NCBI GenBank assembly: GCA_037349315.1
Contig: JBAIAC010000027.1
Span: 17,345,501 to 17,409,500, forward strand
DNA length: 64,000 nt
From: Chelydra serpentina
Lineage: Eukaryota; Chordata; Testudines; Chelydridae
Reading direction: 5' to 3'
Below the pieces are notes generated by a model. It saw only the letters and a program-made list of their open reading frames with translations. It was not told the origin of the DNA and made no database searches. The position numbers were made by a program, and so were the translations under genes. Shown piece by piece: positions 31,172 to 43,192 of the stretch. Every line of letters begins with the position of its first letter. Position 1 is the stretch's first letter.

Positions 31172-31658
31172 TAAATGCTATAGGAAACATGACCTATTTT
31201 TTCAGGTGTGATAAAGATATGAAAGCTGCAACTAAAATGGTTCTAGTGAAACTTAGTATGAACAACTAAGTAGTATAACCACAGAAGCCTTTTAGCTATT
31301 CAGTGAGTCTAAAATGTGTGCAAAACGTTCTCAGTATCTTTCTTCCATGATACTGTGCAAAATGAAAACTTATGGGAAATAATTTGTGGTGGTGGGGGAA
31401 AATAAATGAAGTATGTATGAAGTTAGGTTCAAGAGAACAGCTCTGAAACAATGGCAGCAGTTTTATTGTGGTAACATGATCTTGTATTTCTAACTGAATA
31501 TGTAATGCTACACTATTGGTTCGTGGTCTCTTGGGATTTATCGAAGTTTGGATCCAAAGTAAATGAACGGGTAAATGTAGTTTTTTATTTATGGATTTTT
31601 AGAAGGTCGTGTATCATGATTGCAGGAAGTAACATGGGATGATTAGTGGAGAGTTTGG
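31172..31658. other. Non-coding DNA
   Basis: Nothing recognised. Confidence 0.45.
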
Positions 31659-33293
31659 TAATCCATTAGGGCTGGCAATTAATTGCAGTTAACTCACGCG
31701 ATTAACTCAAAATAATTAATCGCGATTAAGCGCACTGTTAAACAATAGAATACCAGTTGAAATTTATTAAATAATTTTGGATGTTCTTCTACCTTTTCAA
31801 ATATATTGATTTCTATTACAACACAGAATACAAAGTGTACAGTGCTCACTTTATATTATTTTTTATTACAGATATTTGCACTGTACAAATATTTACACAA
31901 AATAAGATAGTATTTTTCAGTTCACCTCATACAAGTACTGTAGTGCAATCTCTTTATTGTTAAAGTGTAACTGACAAATGTAGATTTTTTTTGTTACATA
32001 ACTGCGCTCAAAAACAAAACAATGTAAAACTTTAGAGCCTACAAGTCCACTCGGTCAGACTTCTTGTTCAGCCAATTGCGAAGACAAACAAGTTTGTTTA
32101 CATTTACGGGAGATACTACTGCCTGCTTCTTATTTACAATGTCACCTGAAAGTGAGAACAGGTATTCGTACTTTTGTAGCCGGCGTTGCAAGGTATTTAC
32201 GTGCCAGATATGCTAAACATTCGTATGCCCCTTCATGCTTCAGCCACCAATACAGAGGACATGCTTCCATGCTGATGATGCTCGTTAAAAAAAAAAGCAG
32301 CATCAATTACATTTAACTGAACTCCTTGGAAGAATTGTATGTCTCCTGTTCTGTTTTACCTGCATTCTGCCATATATTTCATGTTATAGCCGTCTCGGAT
32401 GATGACCCAGCACCTGTTGTTCATTTTAAGAACACTTCCACAGCAGATTTAATAAAACGCAAGAAAGGTACCAATGTGAGATTTCCAAAAGTAGCTACAG
32501 CACTCAACCCCAGGTTTAAGAATCTGAAGTGCTGTTCAAAATCTGAGAGGGACAAGGTGTGGAGCATGCTTTCAGAAGTCTTAAAAGAGCAACACTCAGA
32601 TGCGGAAATTACAGAACCTGAACCAGCAAAAAAGAAAATCAACCTTCTGCTGGTGGTATCTAACTCAGATGATGAAAATGAACATGCGTCAGTCCTCTCT
32701 GCTTTGGCTCATTATCAAGCAGAACCCATCATCAGCATGGATGCATGTCCTCTGGAATGGTGGTTGAAGCATGAAGGGACATATGAATCTTTAGCGCATC
32801 TGGTACGTAAATATCTTGCGACACAGTCTACAGCAGTGCTATGTGCCTGTTCTCACTTTCAGGTGACATTGCAAACAAGAAGCGGGCAGCATTATCTCTT
32901 GCAAATTGTAACCAAACTTGTTTGTTTCAGTGATTGGCTGAAGTAGGACTGAGTGGACGTGTAGGCTCTAAAGTTTTACATTGTTTTATTTTTGAATGCA
33001 GGTATCTTTTGTAAAAAATCTACATTTATAAGTTCAACTTTCATATAGAGATTGCATTACAGTACTTGTATTAGGTGAACTGAAAAATACTATCTTATTA
33101 TTTTGTGCAAATATTTGTAATCAAAAATAGATATTAAGTGAGCACTGTACACTTTGTATTCTGTTATAATTGAAGTTAATATAGTTGAAAATGTAGAAAA
33201 CATCAAAAATATTTAAATAAATGGTATTCTATTATAAACAGCACGATTAATAGCGATTAATCTTTTTAATCGCTTGACAGCCCTATAACCTAT
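31659..33293 (+). mobile_element. Fold-back hAT transposon derivative
   Basis: Ends TAGGGCTGGCAA (31667) and TTGACAGCCCTA (33285) are inverted repeats. The flanks TAATCCAT (31659-31666) and TAACCTAT (33286-33293) match at 6 of 8 positions, as an aged hAT 8-bp duplication. The unusual feature is that about 31667-32284 is an inverted copy of the element's own 3' end (about 32721-33285), including the part encoding the transposase C-terminus, so the left end has been replaced by the right. The arms are 560-620 bases and diverged. It cannot encode an intact transposase. Confidence 0.7.
32326..32946 (+). pseudogene. hAT transposase C-terminal fragment (ZBED-like)
   Basis: The open stretch is about 206 codons. 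The middle has an acidic, Ser-rich linker and a recognisable segment ALNPRFKNLKCC (about residues 59-70). The hAT dimerisation domain is visible as CPLEWWLKHEGTYESLAHLV (about 141-160), then RKYLAT, ending in KLVCFSDWLK at the C-terminus. After RKYLATQST the reading departs from the family and returns at the end, indicating compensating small indels. The BED zinc finger and the catalytic Asp residues are not present. Non-functional remnant; the family includes domesticated ZBED genes, but nothing suggests domestication here. Confidence 0.75.
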
Positions 33294-35165
33294 ATAAGAA
33301 AATTATACTTTGATATGATTTCTCTAGCAAGTAGAAGTAATTACTGTGATGACAAAGATCCTGTACCAAAAATAGCACGTATTGTCTGGATTAAGAGCAG
33401 CTTTAAATGCCACCTATTTGGGGTGGTCGTTATTTCTGTGCTCCTCTTACCGCAGGTTTTTCTTGTTCTGTGTTTATACAGTGCTTAGTCTAATGGTGTC
33501 CTGGTCCAAGACGGGGGCTCCTAGGCATTACCATAATGCTGCTGCTTCTGCTACTTATTAGTATGTATTAATATTAATAATCAAATGGTACATTTCCCTT
33601 TTCAAGTAAATTTCCACATCATCTTATTTTACCAGCACTTCTTTAAGATCTTATGTTTCATCTTGGAAACAGCAAAAAAAAATGCAGCAAGATAGTGTTT
33701 AAAATAAAGGGATGCTTTATTTCATGTAAATATCTTGCAGTAGATAATGTGCATGAAGACACTAGTTATATCAACCCTGAAGTAACAAAACCTTCTGAAA
33801 TGCTTTGTGCATGCTGGCCTGAGAGGGCATTCCCCATTGAGTCACTCATCACTGACAGATTTTGTATTTTCTGTAAACTTTTGATATAAATAAAACTGGA
33901 TTTCAATTATTTTGTCCATTGTTTGGTACTTAACTGTATACTAATAATATAATATGTTTCATAAAAGTAATGAAGTATTCTTAATGTGATGCCTCATAAC
34001 ATCTGCTGTCAAATCTTTTCTGAAAGATAGGAAAACACCAGCATTTGTGTGCAGTTTAGCAGAGTCTGGGTTAGTGAGATTCTTTTGTAGCTGTAAAACA
34101 TCTATTTACACAAGAATGTAATAGGAAAAATCAAAATTCTTTTAATAAGCTCTTCAGTGTTAAAGCACAATTTCATAGGGAAAAACTTAAATTACATCAG
34201 AGATTTGAGACGTTTTAAAAAAAATCAACTTGGTTAACTAAATGTTACTTACCATAATCCTTCTGGTTGCTCTGCTTAATGGCTCATGCTCAAAGCAGTG
34301 AAAAGAAATGCATCAGGAATCCTGGCCCTCGCTGTTTTTCCCTTTTGGCTTCATGTCAGGAAATGGCACATTACTGCAATTTGTCTGGCTCTCTATTACT
34401 ACTAATGCAGATAAAGAACTAAGAACGCTGGAACTTAGATACTGGAACTAAGTTTAGCCATTGACAAGGAAAGCAAATGTCAAAAAAGGGCAAGAGCATT
34501 GTGTAAAGCCATTTTAACATGCATCAACAAATGTTGTTCAATAAAGGCTGCCTAGGGCCAATTCCTAGCAGATTGTATCAACTGAGTTTTGAAAAATTAT
34601 TTAGGTAAAATGTTTAATAGTAATTGTAGATATGGGGTCAGCCTGTAGCTGGACTTCTTTCCGTTTTTGAGGAGGTTTGAAAACAATATTCCATAATTTA
34701 GTTTGATCTAAAGTGAATGTCCTGTGAAATATAACATACAAATACTGCAAACTCTACTAACCTATGAAAAGACCTTAGGCTTAGGTTCAATGGGGTATAT
34801 GGGGGGAGGGTATTGTCAGCAGAATGCATGGGTGGGATGATGCACCAAGGGGGAACCAATGATCCACACCTGGTCTGGGCTATGCGGATCTGAAGACCTT
34901 TAATGATAACTTAACTGCCCTGAAATTCATACAAGCAAAACTACTTTTACTGGAAACCTATTTTCAGTAATACCCGTTTCCTTTAGAACCAAAATAGTCA
35001 TGCTTGTTTTTATGTCTGAATCAGTTGGCTTTAGTTAATGCTTTTTCACTATTATTTGAACAGCAACAAACTCAGATTTTTTGTGGGTTTTCTGGATGGA
35101 GGGGATGGGCAATGATATGGAGTCTCTTACCTCTAGGCCAGTGGTTCAAATCTAATCTGCATTTA
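33294..35165. other. Non-coding DNA
   Basis: AT-rich without recognisable genes. The frame at 33653-33889 has no domain or splice context. G-rich stretch at 34800-34810. Confidence 0.5.
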
Positions 35166-35246
35166 ATTCATAGATTCTATGGCTGGAAGGGACCTCGAGA
35201 GGTCATCGAGTCCAGCCCCCTGCCCTCATGGCAGGACCAAATGGTA
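35166..35246 (-). repeat. CR1 3'-end fragment, antisense
   Basis: The complement contains CTGGACTCGATGACCTCTCG then AGGTCCCTTCCAGCC and AGAATCTATGAAT, identical in type to the CR1 end at 41140-41195. A short 5'-truncated insertion of the same subfamily. Confidence 0.75.
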
Positions 35247-35406
35247 CAACCATTTTGACAGCTGGGTGCTGGCCTTTAGTGGTTGCAGTCTAGTTCCAGA
35301 AAAATATCCACATCAAATCAACTGCCATTTCCATTGCTACTAATGGTCAAATTTGTTAACCAATTTTCATAAGTAAAAATCAGAACTGGTACTGAGAGTG
35401 AACAAC

Positions 35407-35592
35407 TCATAGAATCATAGAATATCAGGGTTGGAAGGGACCTTAGGAGGTCATCTAGTCCAACCCCCTGCTCAAAGCAGGACCAATCCCCAATTTTTGG
35501 CCCAGATCCCTAAATGGCCCCCTCAAGGATTGAACTCACAACCCTGGGTTTAGCAGGCCAGTGCTCAAACCACTGAGCTATCCCTCCCCCCC
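35407..35592 (-). mobile_element. tRNA-derived SINE with CR1 tail, antisense
   Basis: On the minus strand it starts GGGGGGAGGGATAGCTCAGT with A box and B box (GAGTTCAATCC), and ends with GGTTGGACTAGATGACCTCC and TATGATTCTATGA. Compared with the copy at 27446 it has a longer CR1 tail (TTGGACTAGATGACC type), so it is from a different subfamily, the same as the copy at 43692. Confidence 0.85.
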
Positions 35593-35782
35593 TCACACTC
35601 CGAGCTTATCCTTCTATGTGGGGCTTCAGGCACACTGAGAGAATTTGTATTGCCACTGACTGTGCTATACTTGTTCTGGATGGAGGAAATGAACGCTCCA
35701 TGTCTCAGTCTAGAATCTCGTACAAGCACAGAATAAACTAAAACAAATATGCTGCTCTGCATTCGTACATAATGAGTTGTAG

Positions 35783-35966
35783 GGCTTGTCTGTAAGGCAC
35801 GTCTGTCAAGACTACAGGGCGGTGAATTGTAGAGCAGTGTAACAGGTTTTCTGATTGTCCCATGTAGACCCAGCTAGTGCTAACTGAAAGGTACATGCAT
35901 AGAACTTTCTACAATTCACAGCCCCAGAGGCTGGAGTCTGGTGCCATGTAGACAAATCCATAGGTA
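35783..35966. mobile_element. MITE-like repeat with GGCTTGTCT / ATGTAGACAA ends
   Basis: Starts GGGCTTGTCTGTAAGGCA and ends GCCATGTAGACAAATCC, imperfect inverted ends of the Harbinger-like type seen elsewhere in the window. GAATTGTAGAGCAGTGT and ACAATTCACAGC give an internal stem. Target duplication not resolved. Confidence 0.4.
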
Positions 35967-38336
35967 CTAGGCAGCCACACCAATCAAAGGAAGAAATTGT
36001 CATGTTTCCAAAACCATTTGTTTGTCATTACTTTGTTATGCGCTTACCTATAGTATCATTATAATGTTTTAAAATAAATGGAATAATAGACTTACAGCGA
36101 TATATAGCAGATTATCTAGGATGATTATATGTGCACAGCTTGTATTAGCAAAGATTAAAGTGAATCTTAAATACTTTACTTCATAGTGGGATTTGATTTT
36201 ACTCTGTGAAAATGCTTGCTAAATTTTTGGGCTAAAATACTGTCTCAGATGCTCTTGCATCCCAGCAACATTTGACAATAGAAGAGATGAGGAAAATGTT
36301 TTGAACTACCTCACCTGTCTTGTCAAATCAGTCACTTGGACTAAGCAGGAGGACCCTGAACACTTTTTATATATGGGATGAATAATGGACAAATTAAATG
36401 GTTCCTCTTTGGTGCTTAATGCAGTGGAGATCTTTGTATAGAGTGAATTTCAGACCTAGTGACGCTAACAGTGCTGTGTGCCTCACTGACTTTGCAGTGA
36501 CTGCTAATGACACTACGTCAGCCTCTTATAAGAGCTGCTGCTCAAAGCTACTCACTGTTTATTCATCTATTTTAGAAACCTTGGCATATGAGACCATGAA
36601 AACTATCACCCTACGTAAATCCTCATAAGCTATTCAACTCGACAACTTCTTCTAACGTTATTTGATTCACAATCCTTTGCTTCTTTGGTTCTTTCACATA
36701 TTAATGAGTTTGATCACTGCTCCATATAAATGAGGCATAATCTGAAGCTGTCAGACCTAAACTGGGTCTTGAACATACGCTAAGTGAATGTATTCAAATT
36801 TCTCTTTAAAGCTAGGACTATTTATAATAAAACTTGTCAGGGCTTCAGTTAACAGTTTACACTGGAAGTATTTTTGGTTGTGAAATATAAAAACAAGTTC
36901 AAAAATGACCTTGTGGACTGATACTATGTTAGAGTTGTTTATGCAAAATCTTGTTGGGATTTCAAAAACAAATTGTTATATTTCCATTAAAATTAATTTG
37001 TGATGTCCGAAGTCTGCTGAAAAATAGGTTAAGGCTGTGTGAATATATAAATAAGATATTTATAATTGAAACTAAATTATTTGTAAAGTCATAATGAAAC
37101 AATAGAAAATCCAAAAATATTTTACATTTTGATTATTCCATTCCTCTTTCTGAAGGTGAAATTAGATGCACATTAGAATGAAGGGAGAGTTAACTGATTC
37201 CATACTGTATATGAAATAACGAATAAAGGATACTATATACAAATATCACATGAACCTTGAGACAATCTCACTTCTTTTTCTGCTAAACTTGGTTTATTTT
37301 GTTACATCATCCTCAGACTTCCCCTGCTTCATTTGTCTGCTTTGTCCACTTGTCACATCCTGTCTAATAGCTTCACTGTAAACTTTCTGGAGCAAAGATT
37401 AGTACGATAGGGCCCTGATCCGTGTTTGAGATTCTTATGTGCTACCATAAAACAAACAAATAGCAATAAAGAGAGTGCTTTACACAGCTAAATAGTATGC
37501 CGATGATGTAAGCACAAAAATAATGTGTGAAAAGAGCTTAAAAGAAAAGGCTGAATTGCTAAACTTTAAAGATGGAAGAAAGATAAGCCACAATGTGGGT
37601 GGATGAAAAGATGCAGTAATGGAGGAAAGAAAGGTGAATAAGGTTTATTGTCCATCTTCTGTTAGAATGTGAGAATTTGAAAAACCGCCAGCATCATATG
37701 GAGTTATTTTTTCTCCCTAGTTATTTTCATCTTGAACAGCTGATACATTTTTAAGATGTATGTCATGTCAAGAAAACTTAAAAAACAAAATGATTAATTA
37801 TGGAAAATGCAGGATCTCTGAATATTGCAAATTGTAATGCTTGAATGATGATCCCTTGAAAAGAAATTTTATTATTTAGAGTTTAAAATACAGCTTTGCC
37901 AGACTGATTGCAAAGCTAAGGATACTGTAGACAGACTATAAGCAATCAGTTAATGCAGCACAAAGTGATCCAAATCATTATCTGTCTGTTTCTGTGTTCA
38001 TGGCTAAAAAGGCACTTAAATACAAGTTGAATCAAACATGCAGAAGATTTACTTAGCAGTCTTGATGAGAACAGGAAATTGACTCTTCAGTACGAACTTC
38101 CAGAGTGCCAAAGGCTCATTCTTCAGAAAGGTAACCTAGAACAGCACAACGGTGCAAGTCAGTCAGTTCTAGTTTAGCTTGTGTCTAATTCAGTTATTCT
38201 CGTAAATATAATTTTACTTGGAGAATTCCTAAATACTTTTGAAAGCCTTTGTGTTGGAACTAATAGTTTGGATGTGTGGTTTTTTGTTTGTTTTTGTTTT
38301 TTAACACTGGCCATCCAAGTTTTAGGATCAATCTGT
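35967..38336. other. Non-coding DNA
   Basis: AT-rich. The only longer frame (36398-36628) has no recognisable domain. Nothing else seen. Confidence 0.5.
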
Positions 38337-39187
38337 TTATAAGGTAGGGTCGACAGCTTTCTACTCCCACAAAAGTGAACACCCTTACCCTGCCCCATCT
38401 GAGCCCCCCCTGCTCACTCCTCTCTCCCCCCCCCCGTCACTCGCTCTCCCCACCCTCACTCGCTCATTTTCACCGGGATCAGGTAGTGGGTTGAGATGCA
38501 GGAGTGGGTGAGGGTTCCGGCTGGAGGTGCAGGGTCTGGGGTGGTGCCAGGGATAAAGGGTTTGCGGTATAGGAGGGGGCTCTGGGCTGGGGGGTGGAGT
38601 CAAGGGGTTTGGAGTATCGGAAGGGGCTCTGGGTTGAGGCAGTGGGTTGGCATGTGGGAGGGGGTACAGGCTCTGGGCTGGGGCCAGAAATGAGGGGTTC
38701 AGGGTGCAGGAGGGGGCACTGGGCTGGAGCAGGGATTTGGGGTGTAAGGGGTTGAGGGCTCCATTTGGGGGTGCGGGCTCTGGTGTGGGATTGGAGATGA
38801 GGGGTTTGGTATGCAGGAGGGGGCTCTGGGCTGGGACCGAGGGGTTCGAAGGGCAGGAGGGTGATCAGGTCTGGGGCAGGGAGTTGGGGGGTGGGGTGAG
38901 GGCTCCGGCTGGGGGTAATGGGAGCTGCAGAGCCAGTGCTTGGGGTGTAGGCAGCGTGCGGAGCCAGCCCCCTGGCTTCCCCTACGTGTAGGAGCCGGAG
39001 GGGGGACTTACCGCGTCTTCCGGGAGCTGTGCAGAGCAATGGCAGGCAGAGAGCCTGCCTTACCCCTGCTGCGCCGCCAACTGGACTTTTAATGGCCCAG
39101 TCAGCGGTGCTGATTGGAGCTGCCAGGGTCTCCTTTCGACCGGGCGTTCCAGTTGAAAACTGGACGCCTGGCAACCCTATTATAAGG
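38337..39187. mobile_element. GC-rich non-autonomous hAT-like element with 8-bp TSD
   Basis: A perfect 8-bp direct repeat TTATAAGG (38337-38344 and 39180-39187) flanks an 835-bp element with ends TAGGGTCGACAG and CTGGCAACCCTA. From about 38510 to 38920 it consists of imperfect tandem units rich in GGGGCTCTGGGCTGG. The 3' portion contains GTTGAAAACTGGACGCCTGG, familiar from a common turtle repeat. The GC-rich tandem block opens frames of up to 231 codons on the minus strand (Pro-rich); these are not genes. No transposase present. Confidence 0.75.
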
Positions 39188-39509
39188 CTGGATGCTGTGG
39201 AAGAATTTTGATTTTGGAAATTGTAACGGGCCGGGACTCACCCAGCAGCACCTCCTGCTGGATTTCCAGGGAATTATCGTTTTCCAGCCCGGAGCGCCCT
39301 CTGCTGGTCGCTGTCCCGCTCGCTGTTGGCCCCCGTATCCCTCCCGGACCCCGGTGCCCTTTTGTCCGAGGTGCTGCCCCCTGACAGTACCCCCTCAGTT
39401 TGGGTCCCCTGTCCCAGGGGATCCCATCCACCCTCTATCCTCACCTTGCCTCAGCCTATGGGTACTGCCAGGCATCATCAAGCCCCAGTTCACTGAGGCA
39501 GACTGCAAT

Positions 39510-41198
39510 CTGTAAGAGCCAGTGCTTAATGACTTCTTTGTTTCGGTCTTCACCGAGAAGTCTGAGGGAATGTCTAACATAGTGAATGCAAATGGGAAGG
39601 GGGAAGGTTTAGAAGATAAAATAAAAAAAGAACAAGTTAAAAATCACTTAGATAAGTTAGATGCCTGCAAGTCACCAGGACCTGATGAAATGCATCCTAG
39701 AATACTCAAGGAGCTAATAGAGGAGGTATCTGAGCCTCTAGCTATTATCTTTGGTAAACCATGGGGGACAGGAGAGATTCCAGAAGACTGGAAAAGGGCA
39801 AATATAGTGCCCATCTATAAAAAGGGAAATAAAAACAACCCAGGAAACTACAGACCAGTTAGTTTAACTTCTGTGCCAGGGAAAATAATGGAGCAAGTAA
39901 TTAAGGAAATCATCTGCAAACACTTGGAAGGTGGTAAGGTGATAGGGAATAACCAGCATGGATTTGTAAAGAACAAATCATGTCAAACCAATCTGATAGC
40001 TTTCTTTGATAGGATAACGAGTCTTGTGGATAAGGGAGAAGCGGTGGATGTGGTATACCTAGACTTTAGTAAGGCATTTGATACGGTCTCGCATGATATT
40101 CTTATCAATAAACTAGGGAAATACAACTTAGATGGGGCTGCTATAAGGTGGGTGCGCAACTGGCTGGATAACCGTACTCAGAGAGTAGTTATAAATGGTT
40201 CCCAATCCTGCTGGAAAGGTATAACGAGTGGGGTTCCGCAAGGGTCTGTTTTGGGACCGGCTCTGTTCAATATCTTCATCAGTGACTTGGATATTGGCAT
40301 AGAAAGTACGCTTATTAAGTTTGCAGATGATACCAAACTGGGAGGGATTGCAACTGCTTTGGAGGATAGGGTCATAATTCAAAATGATCTGGACAAATTG
40401 GAGAAATGGTCAGAGGTAAACAGGATGAAGTTTAATAAGGACAAATGCAAAGTGCTCCACTTAGGTAGGGACAATCAGTTTCACACATACAGAATGGGAG
40501 GAGACTGTCTAGGAAGGAGTATGGCAGAAAGGGATCTAGGGGTTATAGTGGACCACAAGCTAAATATGAGTCAACAGTGTGATGCTGTTGCAAAAAAAGC
40601 AAACATGATTCTGGGCTGCATTAACAGGTGTGTGGTGAGCAAGACGCGAGAAGTCATTCTTCCGCTCTACTCTGCGCTGGTTAGGCCTCAACTGGAGTAT
40701 TGTGTCCAGTTCTGGGCACCGCATTTCAAGAAAGATGTGGAGAAATTGGAGAGGGTCCAGAGAAGAGCAAGAAGAATGATTAAGGGTCTAGAGAACATGA
40801 CCTATGAAGGAAGGCTGAAGGAATTGGGTTTGTTTAGTTTGGAAAAGAGAAGACTGAGAGGGGACATGATAGCGGTCTTCAGGTATCTAAAAGGAGGAGG
40901 GAGAAAACTTGTTCATCTTAGCCTCTAAGGACAGAACAAGAAGCAATGGGCTTAAACTGCAGCAAGGGAGGTTTAGGTTGGACATTAGGAAGAAGTTCCT
41001 AACTGTCAGGGTGGTTAAACACTGGAATAAACTGCCCAGGGAGGTTGTGGAATCTCCATCTCTGGAGATATTTAAGAGTAGGTTAGATAAATGTCTATCA
41101 GGGATGGTCTAGACAGTAATTGGTCCTGCCATGAGGGCAGGGGGCTGGACTCGATGACCTCTCGAGGTCCCTTCCAGCCCTAGAATCTATGAATCTAC
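39510..41198 (+). mobile_element. CR1 LINE, 5' truncated, nearly intact RT
   Basis: A younger CR1 than that at 9021, inserted into the GC-rich LTR-like repeat. It starts within ORF2 just upstream of [11 protein letters not shown] and runs to the 3' end AGAATCTATGAATCTA. One frame change separates two open stretches; otherwise the sequence is clean. Confidence 0.88.
39522..41112 (+). pseudogene. CR1 ORF2 reverse transcriptase (one frameshift)
   Basis: Codons run open from 39522 to 40928 (468), then continue in another frame from about 40909 to 41112. RT blocks in order: [15 protein letters not shown] (about 51-65), NYRPVSLTS (about 110-118), the HGF box (about 146), [13 protein letters not shown] (about 180-192), [20 protein letters not shown] (about 231-250) and the catalytic FADDTKLGG (about 264-272). 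The C-terminal thumb [12 protein letters not shown] and [13 protein letters not shown] are intact. The break near 40905-40915 is a small indel in a purine-rich run. It lacks the upstream endonuclease, so it was dead on insertion. Its 3' sequence is of the type shared with the SINE at 27446. Confidence 0.88.
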
Positions 41199-41566
41199 AG
41201 GCAAGGGAGGTTCGGATCTGCTGCCTTTATCTAGCCCCAGTACCTCCATGGGTCTTGGACAAGGCCCTGCAGCCTGGGGAGTTGCTGGCCTGGAGCTCCC
41301 CAGCTCCTCTGGCCTTCCCCAGCCCTGCTTCACTCCGGTACCCTTAGGCTCCCCAGGCAGCTAGGCCCATCTCCCTCCTCAGCTAGAGGGAGACTGCCTC
41401 CAGCTCTTGGCTTCACTGGCCTTTGTAGGGCCAGCTAGGGTCTGATTGGGGCGTGGCCCAGCTGTGGCTGCTTTCCCAATCAGCCTGCTCTTCCCCTTCA
41501 CAGCCCTTTCCCAGGCTGCTTTAACCCCTTTCAGGCAGGAGCCGGGTACTCACCAGCTACAGAAGT

Positions 41567-43128
41567 ATTCTGTGCATAATGATGGAGCTGATCACTGAAT
41601 AGCCGAAGGGAATTGATTTTACGGAAGAGTATGTAGTTGTTTGTTGCAAGGAAGTTGAATCCTATGCTAAACTAGCACATTCAGAGTCCCTCTGCGTTTC
41701 TTTCAGGCAAAGAAATTAACATATAAGAATGCAATTTTAAAACTCCCAGATTTATCATTGCAATATAGCTTTGAAGTGCATTTTGTTAGCCATGTGACTG
41801 AAGACTTCCTCGTTAGGACCAAATTTGCATCTTCCGCAAAACTTGAGTAAACAGACATTGTATTGGGTACCTGCAAGAAAGAGGTTTGGGAAGAACAGAA
41901 GCCTTCTGGCTATAGTAGAGTTTGACTTACTATATTTTATCTTTATCAGTGAACATTCCTAGTTCATGGATCCACTTGCAATGCTCCCAGCTCTCAATTC
42001 CTCCTCTTTGCCACACTGAACAATACATAGCAAAACATTGCTCAGCCACGTGTTTCCTGTTTGGACCTCTCTTTGGTCTTCTCACCAGCTCCAAAGCAGA
42101 ACCACAGCAGTTTTGCGGCTTTTCAGGCCTTTTATATTGCAGAAAATGAAGATGATTTGCTGCTTAGCACATAACATGTGACACAGGCAGCTTGTAAGAC
42201 CATAGTTCAAAGAGCTTGCTACTAGCTTCCTAACTCCACCAGGCTTCCTTCTTTTAAGTTGTCCAAAGTCCTCCTTGATGTTGAGTAGGAATGATGTATC
42301 CTTCTGCTTACCAGGATGATAAATCCCCATTTCAAACTGAATCATGGGAGCAGCCCCATCTGTTGTCACACTGCCCTCATCATGCAAGGTAATCTATTAA
42401 TTGTTGTTAAAAAGAGAAAGAGGTTCCTACTGTGTTCATGGTGTGCTAGTCTATAACCTATCTCTGCATTGGAACTAAGCACAGTATTCCTCCTTTGTAT
42501 TTATGGATTTCTTCTAATACATTTGCAGTATCACCTGTGGCAGTCTAAGTATCTGAATTGAGCACTTTTGAACTTTATTGACTGCTTGTTTTAGAAATTA
42601 CATATAAATCCCAATTCTCTGGGAGCTTAATACAGCAGATTTTTCTTTGATTTATGTTTACTATACTCAGAAAACAGCATTTCAGCATCTAGTGCTTCAA
42701 AAGTACAGTATCTGAGAGAGGCAGCTTCTGTTTCACTGTGGTGTGATAAATTGTGCAAGAAGATTCGGTGACAGTTTATGATGTGTTCACCTGGAGCAGG
42801 AGCACTTGTTGCAGTGATTGCTTCAAGGTTAAACTTTCTTGAAATGTAGCTTTGAATTCAGTGAGTGCACCTGTGTAAACTCTAACTATGTTGTATGGGG
42901 ATCATCTAGGTTGTAAGTCAAGACCGCTGCAGTATCTGGAGGGCCACAAAAAACCACCTGAATAACTTGTCTGCTTTAAAACAAAAATTGGAATTGTTTA
43001 TTTTTTGCTGCCTAGGTGGAGTTAAAAAGTGCTCGGGATTGTGAAAGGTGCAACAGAAGTTATCATATATGCATCTGGAAGAGTATTAAAACATTAGTTA
43101 CCCACTTTCCTGCCCACAAGAAGGGTAA

Positions 43129-43130
<2 letters not shown>
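41567..43130. other. Non-coding DNA
   Basis: No gene recognised. A weak exon-like stretch at 43016-43124 is discussed under rejected items. Confidence 0.45.
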
Positions 43131-43173
<43 letters not shown>

Positions 43174-43192
43174 CACACACACACACACACAC
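43131..43192. repeat. Compound (TG)n(AG)n(AC)n microsatellite
   Basis: About 23 bases of TG, then about 19 of AG, then about 21 of AC without interruption. The TG and AC blocks are complementary, so the array can fold into a hairpin with an AG loop. Confidence 0.95.

Larger units (their letters stand above)
39217..41566. mobile_element. Probable solo LTR interrupted by a CR1 insertion
   Basis: The outer pieces 39222-39509 and 41199-41561 together make about 650 bases, begin TGTAACGGGCCGGGACTCAC and end ACTCACCAGCTACA, with TG...CA termini. GAAAT (39217-39221) and GAAGT (41562-41566) could be a 5-bp duplication with one mismatch. GC content is high compared with neighbours. No internal retroviral sequence remains, so a solo LTR is my best reading, but another repeat type is possible. 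Confidence 0.45.

Noticed and set aside
38479..39174. A 231-codon open frame on the minus strand
   Set aside because: It lies inside the GC-rich tandem block of the hAT element (38345-39179), is dominated by Pro and Ser from the repeat units, and has no start context, domain or splice sites.
43016..43124. Possible exon with acceptor CTGCCTAG and donor GTAAAG, 36 codons
   Set aside because: The acceptor is reasonable but codon content is not convincing, the frame simply runs on into the microsatellite, and the phase match to 31171 is one in three by chance.
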